Source: Marisediminitalea lipolytica (GTDB taxonomy: Bacteria; Pseudomonadota; Gammaproteobacteria; Enterobacterales; Alteromonadaceae). Taken from it: a stretch of 58,264 nucleotides of DNA. The stretch covers positions 1-58,264 of the forward strand of contig NZ_MJIC01000019.1 in the NCBI RefSeq assembly GCF_001758465.1, written 5' to 3'. A model generated the notes under the pieces. The model was not told where the DNA came from. It saw only the letters and a list, made by a program, of their open reading frames with translations, and searched no databases. Position numbers and translations under genes: made by a program. Positions 24,878 to 33,501 of this stretch are shown one piece after another. Numbering within the stretch: position 1 is the first letter of the stretch; the number at the start of each line of letters is the position of its first letter.

Positions 24878-26251
24878 TTATAATTTAAACGCTCTTACTC
24901 GCTTACCTTTAATTTTCCCTTCACGAAACAGCTTTAATGCTCGTTTTACACTGCGCAGTTTTACTGCCACAAAACTTTCATTGGCCTGCACTTTGATTTT
25001 TTCGATGTCCTCACCAGGTACATCGGCATCCTTGGTTAACGCACCAAGGATATCGCCGGGACGTAACTTACTCTTTTTCCCCGCATTTAAACTTAAACAC
25101 ACATAATCGGGTTCGACAATACGGTTAGCGTGAAAACGTAAGCTTTGCGCCCCTTTCTTTTTGAAATCCTGTTTAGTGTGGATCTCTATTGCAGCGAGTA
25201 ACGCACTCTCCCGCTCACTCATTAAGGTGTAAGCAACGCCTGGCTTTTGTGCCCTTCCCGCACGCCCTATACGGTGAATATGGGCATCGGGGTTTTCGCT
25301 AACCTCGTAGTTAATTACGCAGTCAACGCCAGCAATATCCAGCCCGCGGGCAGCAACATCGGTAGCCACCAGCACATTTAAACAATCGCTGGCAAACCGC
25401 ATAAGTACCCGGTTGCGATCAGCCTGTTCCATGTCCCCCTGAATAGCCGCCACTACAAAACCCTCGGCGGCCAGCATGTCGGCCACATCCTGAGTCGTTC
25501 GTTTAGTGCGGCAAAATACCATGGCGCTCTCGGGCTGCTCGGTGGTTAACAACGCTTTTAAGGCGTTAAATCGTTGGTCGTCGTCAATGGTATAAACCAG
25601 TTCGCTAACGTTAGCGCGTTGAGCTGAGTCTACCTCGATGGTTTCCGGCTCATGCAGAAAATCCTGGGCCAGCTCAGTGGTAGCAGGCGTAAAGGTGGCA
25701 GAGAAAAACAAGCTTTGTACCGGCCGCTGAAGACCACCAAAGATTATGGCCAAATCATCAGCAAAGCCCATGTCCAGCATTCTGTCGGCTTCATCAAACA
25801 CGCGAACGGTGAGTTCACGAAGATCGATGCGGCGATGCTGAACATGGTCCATCACCCTGCCAGGCGTACCCACAATAATATGGCAACCATGTTTTAGTGA
25901 GCTGATTTGCGGCCCCATAGGCTGACCACCACATAGGGTCAGCACCTTCACATTCGACATATCTCGGGCCAGCAACCGACATTGTTCCGCTACCTGTTCA
26001 GCCAATTCCCGGGTAGGACACAGGATCATTGCCTGCACAGCATTAAGCGAAACATCCAGAGCCTGCAAGCAGCCCGCAGCAAAGGCCAGGGTTTTGCCAG
26101 AACCGGTTTGCGCTTGCCCAAGCACATCTTTGCCAGCTAACACGGCTGGCAGGGTTGCTGCCTGTACGGGGCGCGGCGCACTGAATCCGGCTTTATCAAT
26201 GGCCGATAACAGCTCCGGGCGTAAACCAAACTCACTAAAACTTTGGGTCAT
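24878..26251 (-). CDS. dbpA: ATP-dependent RNA helicase DbpA
   Basis: DEAD-box helicase that in E. coli acts on hairpin 92 of 23S rRNA during 50S assembly. The 457 residues show AQTGSGKT (motif I), PTRELAEQ, VFDEADRMLDMGF (motif II), FSATF (motif III) and HRIGRAGR (motif VI). A C-terminal RNA-recognition domain follows (RIVEPDYVCLSLNAGKKSKLRPGDI, then ending KGKRVRAFKL), characteristic of DbpA. It begins 6 bp after pyrC ends, so the two are probably co-transcribed. Confidence 0.93.
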   Translation of the reverse strand: MTQSFSEFGLRPELLSAIDKAGFSAPRPVQAATLPAVLAGKDVLGQAQTGSGKTLAFAAGCLQALDVSLNAVQAMILCPTRELAEQVAEQCRLLARDMSNVKVLTLCGGQPMGPQISSLKHGCHIIVGTPGRVMDHVQHRRIDLRELTVRVFDEADRMLDMGFADDLAIIFGGLQRPVQSLFFSATFTPATTELAQDFLHEPETIEVDSAQRANVSELVYTIDDDQRFNALKALLTTEQPESAMVFCRTKRTTQDVADMLAAEGFVVAAIQGDMEQADRNRVLMRFASDCLNVLVATDVAARGLDIAGVDCVINYEVSENPDAHIHRIGRAGRAQKPGVAYTLMSERESALLAAIEIHTKQDFKKKGAQSLRFHANRIVEPDYVCLSLNAGKKSKLRPGDILGALTKDADVPGEDIEKIKVQANESFVAVKLRSVKRALKLFREGKIKGKRVRAFKL

Positions 26252-26257
26252 AAGGGG

Positions 26258-27289
26258 TTACGCCAGCTTCCAGTTAAGGGTTTGACCAGCAAAGAACGGC
26301 ACCATTTCAGTACCATCTGCCAGGGTAACCAGTTCTGGTACCTGCCAGCTTTCTTTAACCAGCGTAATCGTGCCCTCATTGCGGGGTAAGCCGTAAAAAT
26401 CCGGGCCGTTGTTGCTGGCAAAATCTTCAAATTTATCCATTGCATTGAGTTGTTCAAACACTTCGGCGTAAAGCTCAATGGCGCTCCAGGCACTGTAGCA
26501 ACCGGCGCAACCACAGGCATTTTCTTTGCGATGTTTGGCATGAGGCGCAGAGTCTGTGCCTAAAAAGAACTTTTTAGATCCTTCGGCCACCACCTCCCGT
26601 AACCGTGCCTGATGTGTATTGCGCTTCAGCACTGGTAAGCAGTAGTTATGTGGGCGAACACCACCTACCAGCAAGTCATTGCGGTTAAGCAGTAAATGCT
26701 GTGGGGTAATCGTTGCGCCAACATTCGCTCCGTGTGCCAGCACAAAGTCTGCCGCATCACCGGTAGTAATGTGTTCGAAAACCACTTTAAGTGCCGGGAA
26801 GTCCTGCACAATTTTAACCATGTATTGGTCAATAAAGACTTTTTCGCGGTCAAAGATATCCACATGAGATTCAGTAACTTCACCATGCACCAGTAACAAC
26901 ATGCCATCTTTCTGCATTTGTTCGAAAACAGGGTAAAGCGCACTGATACCTTTTACCGCCGCGTCGGAATTGGTTGTAGCCCCCGCCGGATACAATTTAC
27001 AAGCGGTAACACCTGCCGCTTTGGCTGCGGTAATATCTGCCGGAGTGGTCTCGTTGGTCAGGTACAATGTCATCAGTGGTTCAAACTGACTGCCAGCAGG
27101 GCGCGCCGCCAGAATGCGTTCTTTGTAAGCCATTGCTAACGAGGCATTGGTTACTGGCGGTACCAGATTTGGCATAACAATCGCTCGGGCGAAACAACGG
27201 GCGGTAGCCGGCACTGTTTCGGCTAACATTTCGTTGTCGCGAAAATGAAGATGCCAGTCATCTGGCTGGCGAATGGTAATTGACTGCAT
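26258..27289 (-). CDS. pyrC: Dihydroorotase
   Basis: Zinc enzyme of pyrimidine biosynthesis that cyclises N-carbamoyl-aspartate to dihydroorotate. The 343-residue length and start (MQSITIRQPDDWHLHFRD) are those of the class II E. coli-type enzyme. The HLH metal ligands are near residue 13 and the carbamylated lysine is in ACKLYPAGATTNS near 97. Further metal histidines occur in LLVHGE and VVFEHITT, and the catalytic aspartate in FLGTDSAPH. A GGGGC ribosome-binding site precedes the ATG. A palindrome overlaps its probable promoter (see 27354-27369). Confidence 0.96.
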   Translation of the reverse strand: MQSITIRQPDDWHLHFRDNEMLAETVPATARCFARAIVMPNLVPPVTNASLAMAYKERILAARPAGSQFEPLMTLYLTNETTPADITAAKAAGVTACKLYPAGATTNSDAAVKGISALYPVFEQMQKDGMLLLVHGEVTESHVDIFDREKVFIDQYMVKIVQDFPALKVVFEHITTGDAADFVLAHGANVGATITPQHLLLNRNDLLVGGVRPHNYCLPVLKRNTHQARLREVVAEGSKKFFLGTDSAPHAKHRKENACGCAGCYSAWSAIELYAEVFEQLNAMDKFEDFASNNGPDFYGLPRNEGTITLVKESWQVPELVTLADGTEMVPFFAGQTLNWKLA

Positions 27290-27336
27290 AAAAAGCCCCG
27301 AATGCTGAACACATGGTTGGTTAAGATCAGTCGGGC

Positions 27337-27369
27337 ATTATAGCAACTTTATAGAACAAGTGCTTGTTC
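27337..27369 (-). promoter_or_regulatory. pyrC promoter with 16-bp palindromic operator candidate
   Basis: An extended -10 box (TGCTATAAT on the minus strand, -10 at 27337-27342) lies about 48 bp upstream of pyrC. The expected -35 position falls inside the palindrome GAACAAG-TG-CTTGTTC (27354-27369, 7-bp perfect arms). The -35 box itself is poor, which fits a regulated promoter. The regulator is unknown. Confidence 0.5.
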
Positions 27370-27663
27370 GCTGTTGTTGTTTACAGGGCATTATTACCAC
27401 TTATAGCGGCATAATTTATTTATGTCTTATTTATATCGCCTCCCTGGCAACGGATACTAACCTCAGCCCTCTTCCGAATCTTTCCAGCGCATGTGAATAA
27501 AGGCCTTTCCACGCGATAAACCGACTTTATTGACCCATGACCAAAAACCTTACTTTTATCATGGCTTTCAGCTAAAAATTGTGCACAATGAAAAAGTATA
27601 GCCCTTAAAAGAATAAATTATTCAATAGTTTGTTCATCGGGATTTTTCTGAAGGTCTTACCGA
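27370..27663. other. Intergenic region before the GGDEF-EAL gene
   Basis: About 290 bp of AT-rich non-coding sequence that must contain the promoter of the downstream GGDEF-EAL gene. No strong -35/-10 pair, terminator or RNA gene was recognised in it. A GAAGGT ribosome-binding site (27650-27655) precedes the ATG. Confidence 0.35.
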
Positions 27664-30207
27664 ATGCCACAAAAAGACTCGCTATCCAAAGTGTTTGTTC
27701 AAACCCTCGAACAGGCCATTGATGCAGTGGTTGTGATTAACGCCAGCAATGACATTATCCTGTTTAACCGTGCGGCAGAGCTGTTATGGGGTTATTCCCG
27801 TGACGAAGTCATCGGGCAGAACGTCAAAATTTTAGTCCCTGATGATCTGAAGCCCCACCATGATGAATACATCAATGCTAACCGTACTACAGGGATTGAT
27901 AAGATTGTCGGGGCTAATCGGGACATTCAGTTTCCCCGCAAAGATGGCTCTACCTGCTGGGGTACCATGTCGATATCGATGTTCGAACTGGATAATAACC
28001 AGTTTTACACCGCTATCATTAAAGATATCACTGATCTGGTGAAGCAGCGTAAACGCCTCGAACTCTTGTCGATGGTAACCGATAAAACCGACGAAGCCAT
28101 TTTTATCACCGATGAAAACGAAAACATTGTATATGTAAACAATGGTTTCGAAAGAAAACTCGGCTATCCCGCCGAGCAGGTATTAGGTCTGCAAGCGTCA
28201 TCACTGCTACTGGTGCATAAAGATCCGGGGGTGATTCAGGCCCGGGAAGAAAGCATAAGAGCGGGCAACGCGATTAGCTTTGATGAAATTCTTCACACCC
28301 GCACTAATCAGCAACTGTGGTTTTCAATCACGGCTAATCCGGTGTTTGACGATAACCAGAAATTTCAGAACCTGGTTGTCGTGATGTCCGAAATTACGCA
28401 AACCAAACTGCACGAAGTTATTCACACCAAACTGTTAGAAAAAATAGCCCGCGAAGAGGCGCTGGAAGTCGTCATGGACAGCGTATGCCGGGAGATAAGA
28501 ACAATTTCCGGGGAGCTCTATCCCGCCATATTCAATATCTCCGCCCAAAATACGCTGCAATTACTGGCGGCTCCTGATGTACCGGCTGAACTTATCACTG
28601 TGTTTCAGGAAGTCGAAGTAGCCGAAGGAAACGGGTGCACCGCAACTGCCGCATTCAGAGCAGAACAGGTTACCGTATCAGCCCAAAACGAACCTGAAAT
28701 CTGGCAATTTATCAATCAGCAAGTCGCTCCCTACAAATTACAGCGGTGTAGCGCTTACCCCATTAAAAGCAGTCAGGGCAAAGTGTATGGCGTACTGACC
28801 ATTGCCAGTGAAACAGCAAAGCCAGATATCAATTTGCTCAATATTATTGTCGATATTCTCTGCCCGCTGTGTCTGCTGGCGATGGAACGGGAAGATCAGA
28901 AGCAGAATATTCGCCGGCTGGCTTATTATGATAGCCTCACCGGCCTGCCCAATCGTAACCTGTTACTGGCAAACGCGGATCAGGCGCTAAATACCGCTGT
29001 CAGCCAGAACCAGCAACTTGCCGTGTTGTTTTTTGATGTGGATAATTTTAAACAGATTAACGATTCCTTTGGCCATCCCGCTGGAGACAGCGTGTTGGTT
29101 AACGTTGCCGCGCGGCTTAAAAAGGCCTGCGGTAACCAACACGTTTGCGGCAGATTATCCGGCGACGAGTTTGTCGCCATTGTGGTGGGACTCAATTTTG
29201 ATGAACTGAATCATTTTGTTGAAGAACTCAAAAGCCACATAAGTGCACCTATAGAGGCCGCCAATGCTCAGTTGGTGATTAAAACCAGTATTGGTATTAG
29301 TTTGTATCCCGGCGATGGCCATGATGTCGAAACCTTGTTGCATCGGGCCGATATGGCAATGTATCAGGCAAAACTGGACGGTAAGGGGCATTTTGCCTTT
29401 TACAGCCACGAAATTAACCAGCTCGCACAGGAAAAACAAGCGTTAGAAAACGCCCTGCGCGAGGCTATAGAAAACCATGAATTAACCTTGTCTTATCAGC
29501 CTCAGGTTAATCTGACTACTAACACCCTGTACGGCGTTGAAGCCTTGTGCCGATGGACTCATCCCAAACACGGCAGTATATCACCGGCCAAATTTATTCC
29601 GCTGGCAGAGGAAACCGGCCTTATCCACGACTTAAGTCAGTGGGTACTCAAAGAAGCTTGCGAGCAATTAGCCCACTGGCGCCGGCAGGGACTCCCAATT
29701 CCGGCTATCTCAATTAACCTGTCGGCCATGAATTTTCATGACGCGCAGTTAAAAAACCTGATTATTGACATACTGAACAAAAACCAACTGACACCTGGCG
29801 ATATCACCCTGGAGCTTACTGAAGGCGTCTTACTCGACGCAACTGCGGGGGTTGTGCAGCAACTGGAGGATATTTACAACGCCGGAATTGGGCTGTCGAT
29901 TGACGATTTTGGCACCGGCTATTCCAGCCTCAGTTACTTACAGCGGATCCCCATTAAGGAGCTTAAACTCGACCGCAGTTTTGTTACCGAAATTTCCAGG
30001 GACAAAACCAGCCGAACCCTAAGCGAGGCAACTATTCTGATTGGCCGCACCCTTAATTTAGATGTGGTTGCAGAAGGTATTGAGGACGAATCTCAGCTAC
30101 AGGCGTTAATCGAGCAAGGTTACAACATAGGTCAGGGCTACTTTTTCTCACAGCCCGTTACAGCAGAAAGCCTTGGCAATTGGGTAAGGCAATTTGTAGC
30201 GCAATAG
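27664..30207 (+). CDS. PAS-PAS-GAF-GGDEF-EAL cyclic-di-GMP protein
   Basis: Cytoplasmic signalling protein of 847 residues without membrane segments. Two PAS domains (about 8-125 and 140-255), a GAF-like domain (about 260-410), a GGDEF domain starting at DSLTGLPNRN (near 424) and an EAL domain (about 590-845). The cyclase motif reads SGDEF instead of GGDEF (near 499), a variant still found in active enzymes. The phosphodiesterase residues look complete: EALCRW, SINLSA, TEGVL, IDDFGTGYSSL, LKLDRSF, VAEGIE and GQGYFFSQP. Net c-di-GMP breakdown, or dual activity sensed through PAS/GAF, is therefore plausible. It is a single-gene unit. Confidence 0.92.
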   Translation: MPQKDSLSKVFVQTLEQAIDAVVVINASNDIILFNRAAELLWGYSRDEVIGQNVKILVPDDLKPHHDEYINANRTTGIDKIVGANRDIQFPRKDGSTCWGTMSISMFELDNNQFYTAIIKDITDLVKQRKRLELLSMVTDKTDEAIFITDENENIVYVNNGFERKLGYPAEQVLGLQASSLLLVHKDPGVIQAREESIRAGNAISFDEILHTRTNQQLWFSITANPVFDDNQKFQNLVVVMSEITQTKLHEVIHTKLLEKIAREEALEVVMDSVCREIRTISGELYPAIFNISAQNTLQLLAAPDVPAELITVFQEVEVAEGNGCTATAAFRAEQVTVSAQNEPEIWQFINQQVAPYKLQRCSAYPIKSSQGKVYGVLTIASETAKPDINLLNIIVDILCPLCLLAMEREDQKQNIRRLAYYDSLTGLPNRNLLLANADQALNTAVSQNQQLAVLFFDVDNFKQINDSFGHPAGDSVLVNVAARLKKACGNQHVCGRLSGDEFVAIVVGLNFDELNHFVEELKSHISAPIEAANAQLVIKTSIGISLYPGDGHDVETLLHRADMAMYQAKLDGKGHFAFYSHEINQLAQEKQALENALREAIENHELTLSYQPQVNLTTNTLYGVEALCRWTHPKHGSISPAKFIPLAEETGLIHDLSQWVLKEACEQLAHWRRQGLPIPAISINLSAMNFHDAQLKNLIIDILNKNQLTPGDITLELTEGVLLDATAGVVQQLEDIYNAGIGLSIDDFGTGYSSLSYLQRIPIKELKLDRSFVTEISRDKTSRTLSEATILIGRTLNLDVVAEGIEDESQLQALIEQGYNIGQGYFFSQPVTAESLGNWVRQFVAQ

Positions 30208-30255
30208 TCTTAGCGCTTGCACTGACACCTTGTTATAGTTTTTTACTGTATTCCA

Positions 30256-30545
30256 ATGGACGGAATTTGCGCAATGACGACTAACCATCAAACGCTTATC
30301 GACGAGATTAACTGCTTCATACTGGCTAATCTCACCGAAAAATTAGCCGTTAGCGATCTCGCCCGGCGATTCGGCGTTTCTAAATTTCATTTGCATCGGG
30401 TTTTCTTTGCCCACATCGGTTTAGGCCTAGGCCAGTAACAGCCCATGTGGCAGTTTATGTCAGGACAAAGAAGGAGTAGACACAGCGGCGGTGCACAAGC
30501 AAATGCTCGGTACGATATTTGGGTTTATGCATAGCCAGCTTTAGC
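30256..30545 (+). pseudogene. Remnant of an AraC-family regulator
   Basis: The first 60 codons (30256-30438) encode an N-terminal AraC-type helix-turn-helix: TLIDEINCFILANLTEKLAVSDLARRFGVSKFHLHRVFFAHIGLGLGQ. They stop at TAA where full-length relatives continue through the second helix-turn-helix. After the stop, another frame (30440-30545) encodes a plausible but unrecognised protein tail ending HKQMLGTIFGFMHSQL. The DNA-binding domain is incomplete and no effector domain is left, so this is most likely a decayed gene. A true 60-residue protein cannot be excluded. Confidence 0.6.
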
Positions 30546-30670
30546 GATTTGCTATTTTACCGCAAGTGAGGAAGACTGAATTACCAATAGTAAAACGCCT
30601 TAACTCATGTCGTATTTTAAACTGCATAAGGATCATTGAGTGGGCCAGCCAGGTAAGGTGGCAGACAAGC

Positions 30671-31858
30671 ATGGAAAAAATGACAAAAATGTTCACACGC
30701 ATGTTATGGCGTTTAACGCTTGTGGGGGTTGCCACGCTACCTTGTCTCGCGGCTGAAGAGTCGACATTTAAGGTAACCATGCCAGCAACACTCATTGATA
30801 TGACGATGCCTGCAACTTTGGGTCTGCCAGCTGCAGAGCGTGCCAGGCATTTTACCGTATTTTCCGCTTCAAAAGGCCTGGCGCAATATAACCATGGCGC
30901 AGTTTTGTTCGCTTTTAAGGGCAAGCTTTACTGTCAGTGGCAAACGTCCCGACAGGACGAAGACAGTTCGGATACGCATGTTATCTATAGCAGCAGTGTT
31001 AATGGTTTAACCTGGCAAACTCCAGCAACGCTGGCAGCCCAAAGGGATAATGCCATTGTTACCAGTGGCGGATGGTGGTCGGATGGCGAGACATTAGTGG
31101 CGTTTGTTAATGTCTGGCCCGAAAATAACAATCCTAAAGCCGGTTATACACAATACTCGCTCAGCAAGGATGGCGTCTCCTGGTCCGAATTTAAGCCGGT
31201 AACTGATGATCAGGGCAATCCGCTTTCAGGGATTATCGAACAAGACCTTAAGGCCACGCCAGGCGGCAGAGTTTTAACGGCTTTTCACCGTCAGCCCGGT
31301 TTAATCGCAACGCCCTATTTCACTGAGCACCCACTGGCTATTGCAGGCTGGCAAGCGGCCAAATTTACTAACCTGCCCTTTACCGGCCCTATCAGCAGAG
31401 AGCTGGAACCTTCCTGGTACCATACGCCTAACGGTGAGCTGGTCATGACTTTTCGGGATCAGGGTAGCAGCTATAAAATACTCGCTGCTTTGAGCTCGGA
31501 TAATGGTAACACCTGGACAACGCCGCATATCTCTGACATTCCGGACTCCAGAGCCAAGCAAAGCGCTGGCAATTTACCTGATGGCTCCGCTTTTATTGTT
31601 AACAATCCCACCGGTACTAAAACCCGTATGCCGCTGATTATATCCCTCAGCAATAATGGTCGGGTATTTAATAAAGCGTTTATTCTGCGCGGAGAAGACA
31701 CCTTGCCCCCGATGAAATATGCAGGTAAGTACAAGCGCATTGGCTATAGCTACCCGAAAAGTTACATCTGGAACAATGCCCTTTGGGTAAGTTATGCAGT
31801 AAACAAAGAAGATATCGCGGTTACTCAGTTACCACTGCCTTTAGAAAACACTGAGTGA
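30671..31858 (+). CDS. Secreted sialidase-like (BNR/Asp-box) protein
   Basis: The 395-residue protein has an N-terminal signal peptide (about MLWRLTLVGVATLPCLAA). A sialidase-type beta-propeller follows with Asp-box-like repeats: SSSVNGLTWQTP, SLSKDGVSWSEF, ALSSDNGNTWTTP and ISLSNNGRVF. It could be an exo-sialidase or another propeller glycosidase acting outside the cytoplasm. The catalytic arginine triad and tyrosine were not assigned with certainty, so the activity is open. The frame extends 35 codons upstream, but those codons precede the signal peptide. ATGs at 30680 and 30689 are alternative starts. Confidence 0.75.
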   Translation: MEKMTKMFTRMLWRLTLVGVATLPCLAAEESTFKVTMPATLIDMTMPATLGLPAAERARHFTVFSASKGLAQYNHGAVLFAFKGKLYCQWQTSRQDEDSSDTHVIYSSSVNGLTWQTPATLAAQRDNAIVTSGGWWSDGETLVAFVNVWPENNNPKAGYTQYSLSKDGVSWSEFKPVTDDQGNPLSGIIEQDLKATPGGRVLTAFHRQPGLIATPYFTEHPLAIAGWQAAKFTNLPFTGPISRELEPSWYHTPNGELVMTFRDQGSSYKILAALSSDNGNTWTTPHISDIPDSRAKQSAGNLPDGSAFIVNNPTGTKTRMPLIISLSNNGRVFNKAFILRGEDTLPPMKYAGKYKRIGYSYPKSYIWNNALWVSYAVNKEDIAVTQLPLPLENTE

Positions 31859-31869
31859 AAAAAGGCTAT

Positions 31870-32209
31870 TCAGCAGACCCCGGATAACGCCTGAAAGGTG
31901 TTTTGAGTTAGACAAGCTTTTCGGGAGACCCTGATAACGCCTGAAGGATGTTTTGAGTCAGGCAAGCTTTTCGGGAGACCCTGATAACGCCTGGAGGATT
32001 TTTTGAGTTAGACAAGCTTTTCGGGAGACCCCGGATAACGCCTGAAGGATTTTTTGAGTTAGACAAGCTTTTCAGAAGACCCTGATAACGCCTTAAGGAT
32101 TTTTTGAGTTAGGCAAGCTTTTCGGGAGACCCTGATAACGCCTGAAGGATTTTTTGAGTTAGACAAGCTTTTCGGGAGACCCCGGATAACGCCTTTGGCG
32201 TTTCCGGGG
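31870..32209. repeat. 50-bp tandem repeat array capped by a palindrome
   Basis: Seven heads of the form TCGGGAGACC occur at 31870, 31921, 31971, 32021, 32072, 32122 and 32172, giving six full 50-51 bp units. Each unit continues with GATAACGCCTGAAGGAT and TTTTGAGTTAGACAAGC. Units differ by a few bases. The seventh head runs into a closing palindrome (32180-32209: CCCCGG, ACGCC, TTT, GGCGT, CCGGGG). No spacers are present. The units resemble the right half of the 186-bp repeats at 17340-18052, suggesting one repeat family. Confidence 0.9.
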
Positions 32210-32210
32210 T

Positions 32211-32233
32211 AAAAACAGGCTATGCCTGTTTTT
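32211..32233. terminator. Bidirectional intrinsic terminator
   Basis: Perfect 10-bp stem AAAAACAGGC / GCCTGTTTTT with a 3-base loop and T runs on both strands. It overlaps the stop codon of the PhnA-domain gene on the minus strand. It can also end transcripts arriving from the sialidase-like gene and the tandem array on the plus strand. Confidence 0.8.
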
Positions 32234-32789
32234 ATTTCTTCGTATATGCCGCGATGATTACTATGGTTTGGCCGTTTACTTTACCTTCGATGTGCAGCGG
32301 GTTGTTGGTTAACCGAATATTACGCACCGGTGTTCCACGCTTGGCAGTAAAGTTTGCGCCTTTTACGGTAAGATCTTTAATCAGGTGCACCGAGTCACCC
32401 GCTTTTAGTACGTCACCGTTACTGTCCAGCGTTGGCTCCCGGTCATCAATGCCTGCTTTTGCCCATTCCAGGGTATCTTCGTCAAGATAGAGTATATCTA
32501 GTAAATCCTGAGCCCAGGTTTCACCTTCCAGTTGTTTTAGCATCCGCCATGACACAACCTGTACGGCCGGCACTTGCGACCACATAGCGTCGTTCAGACA
32601 GCGCCAGTGATTAACGTCAATGCTGTCTGCATCGTTAAGCTGCGGCAAACAGGTTGAACACACAGCAATAGCACAGTTGTCAGAATCATTAGGTGACTCA
32701 GGCACCATATACAGGCTTAAGCCTTCACTGTTCCCACATAATTCACATGCGTCATTTGCACGCTTAAATACTGCCTGTTCGTTTGCCAT
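32232..32789 (-). CDS. yjdM: YjdM/PhnA-domain zinc-ribbon protein
   Basis: Member of the family historically called PhnA, later shown in E. coli not to be a phosphonoacetate hydrolase; its role is not established. The start is placed at MANEQAVFKRANDACELCGNSEGL, the family N-terminus, 13 codons inside the longer frame, giving 185 residues. A zinc-ribbon is suggested by CELCG near residue 14 and CSTCLP near 45. The conserved C-terminal domain reads DSNGDVLKAGDSVHLIKDLTVKGANFTAKRGTPVRNIRLT. A bidirectional terminator sits at its end. Confidence 0.88.
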   Translation of the reverse strand: MANEQAVFKRANDACELCGNSEGLSLYMVPESPNDSDNCAIAVCSTCLPQLNDADSIDVNHWRCLNDAMWSQVPAVQVVSWRMLKQLEGETWAQDLLDILYLDEDTLEWAKAGIDDREPTLDSNGDVLKAGDSVHLIKDLTVKGANFTAKRGTPVRNIRLTNNPLHIEGKVNGQTIVIIAAYTKK

Positions 32790-32868
32790 TATAAGTGCCC
32801 CGGAGATAAAAAACGGCGAGTATAGCACACGCCGTACTTTTTATAAGCGGCAATAATTTAATTTACAA

Positions 32869-33387
32869 TTAACTATGATCAACCCAAATCAGTTTACTGG
32901 TATCAAATCCCAGTGATTCTGCTTTGCTAACCAGGCTATCGAGCACTTCCTGAGGCAGTTGCGGCGTACGGGAAAGGATCCACAGATAGGTTCTGTCCGG
33001 CCCGGTTACCAGTGAATAGCTGTAGTTTTCCTTATCGAGCGCGGCAACCACATAGCTGGCATAAAATGGTCCGAAGAAAGACACTTTAAGATGACCGGTT
33101 TGCGCATCCTCAACAAAATACGCCTTCCCTTCAGCTTCGCTCCACTCCCCGTTTTCTGCATTGTAACCACGGTTGATTACGCGAATGCCACCATCTTCAC
33201 GTTTGCTGTAATTTGCCGTGATTTTCGATAACCCCCGCTCAAAACTGTGATCAAAGCGGGCAATTTCGTACCATGTTCCCAGATACCTGTCCGCCTCAAA
33301 ATTCTCCACCGGCTTGACCCCCTCAGGCACTGATGTACAACCGGCAATAGCCACCACCAGCAGTAGTAATGTAGCAAGACGACGCAT
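32869..33387 (-). CDS. blc: Outer-membrane lipoprotein lipocalin Blc
   Basis: Bacterial lipocalin of 172 residues that binds lysophospholipids or other hydrophobic ligands at the outer membrane. The lipoprotein signal MRRLATLLLLVVAIAGC has lipobox AIAGC. The lipocalin motif DRYLGTWYEIARFDHSFERGL near residue 33 carries the invariant GxW. The C-terminal segment YLWILSRTPQLPQEVLDSLV is typical of Blc. The residue after the lipid-modified Cys is Thr, not Asp, which is consistent with outer-membrane sorting by Lol. An AAGGAAGG ribosome-binding site precedes the ATG. Confidence 0.93.
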   Translation of the reverse strand: MRRLATLLLLVVAIAGCTSVPEGVKPVENFEADRYLGTWYEIARFDHSFERGLSKITANYSKREDGGIRVINRGYNAENGEWSEAEGKAYFVEDAQTGHLKVSFFGPFYASYVVAALDKENYSYSLVTGPDRTYLWILSRTPQLPQEVLDSLVSKAESLGFDTSKLIWVDHS

Positions 33388-33501
33388 GATCCTTCCTTAA
33401 AATAAAACCGACAACTCAGCCAATACGAGGGATAACAATATTTGTATCACTTAAAGGTTTAAGATAGTGTGTTACAAAAATGCTAATACGACGAATAAAC
33501 A

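Noticed and set aside
31870..32209. Considered as a CRISPR array or a coding repeat.
   Set aside because: The whole 50-bp unit is repeated with no variable spacer, and stop codons break all frames.
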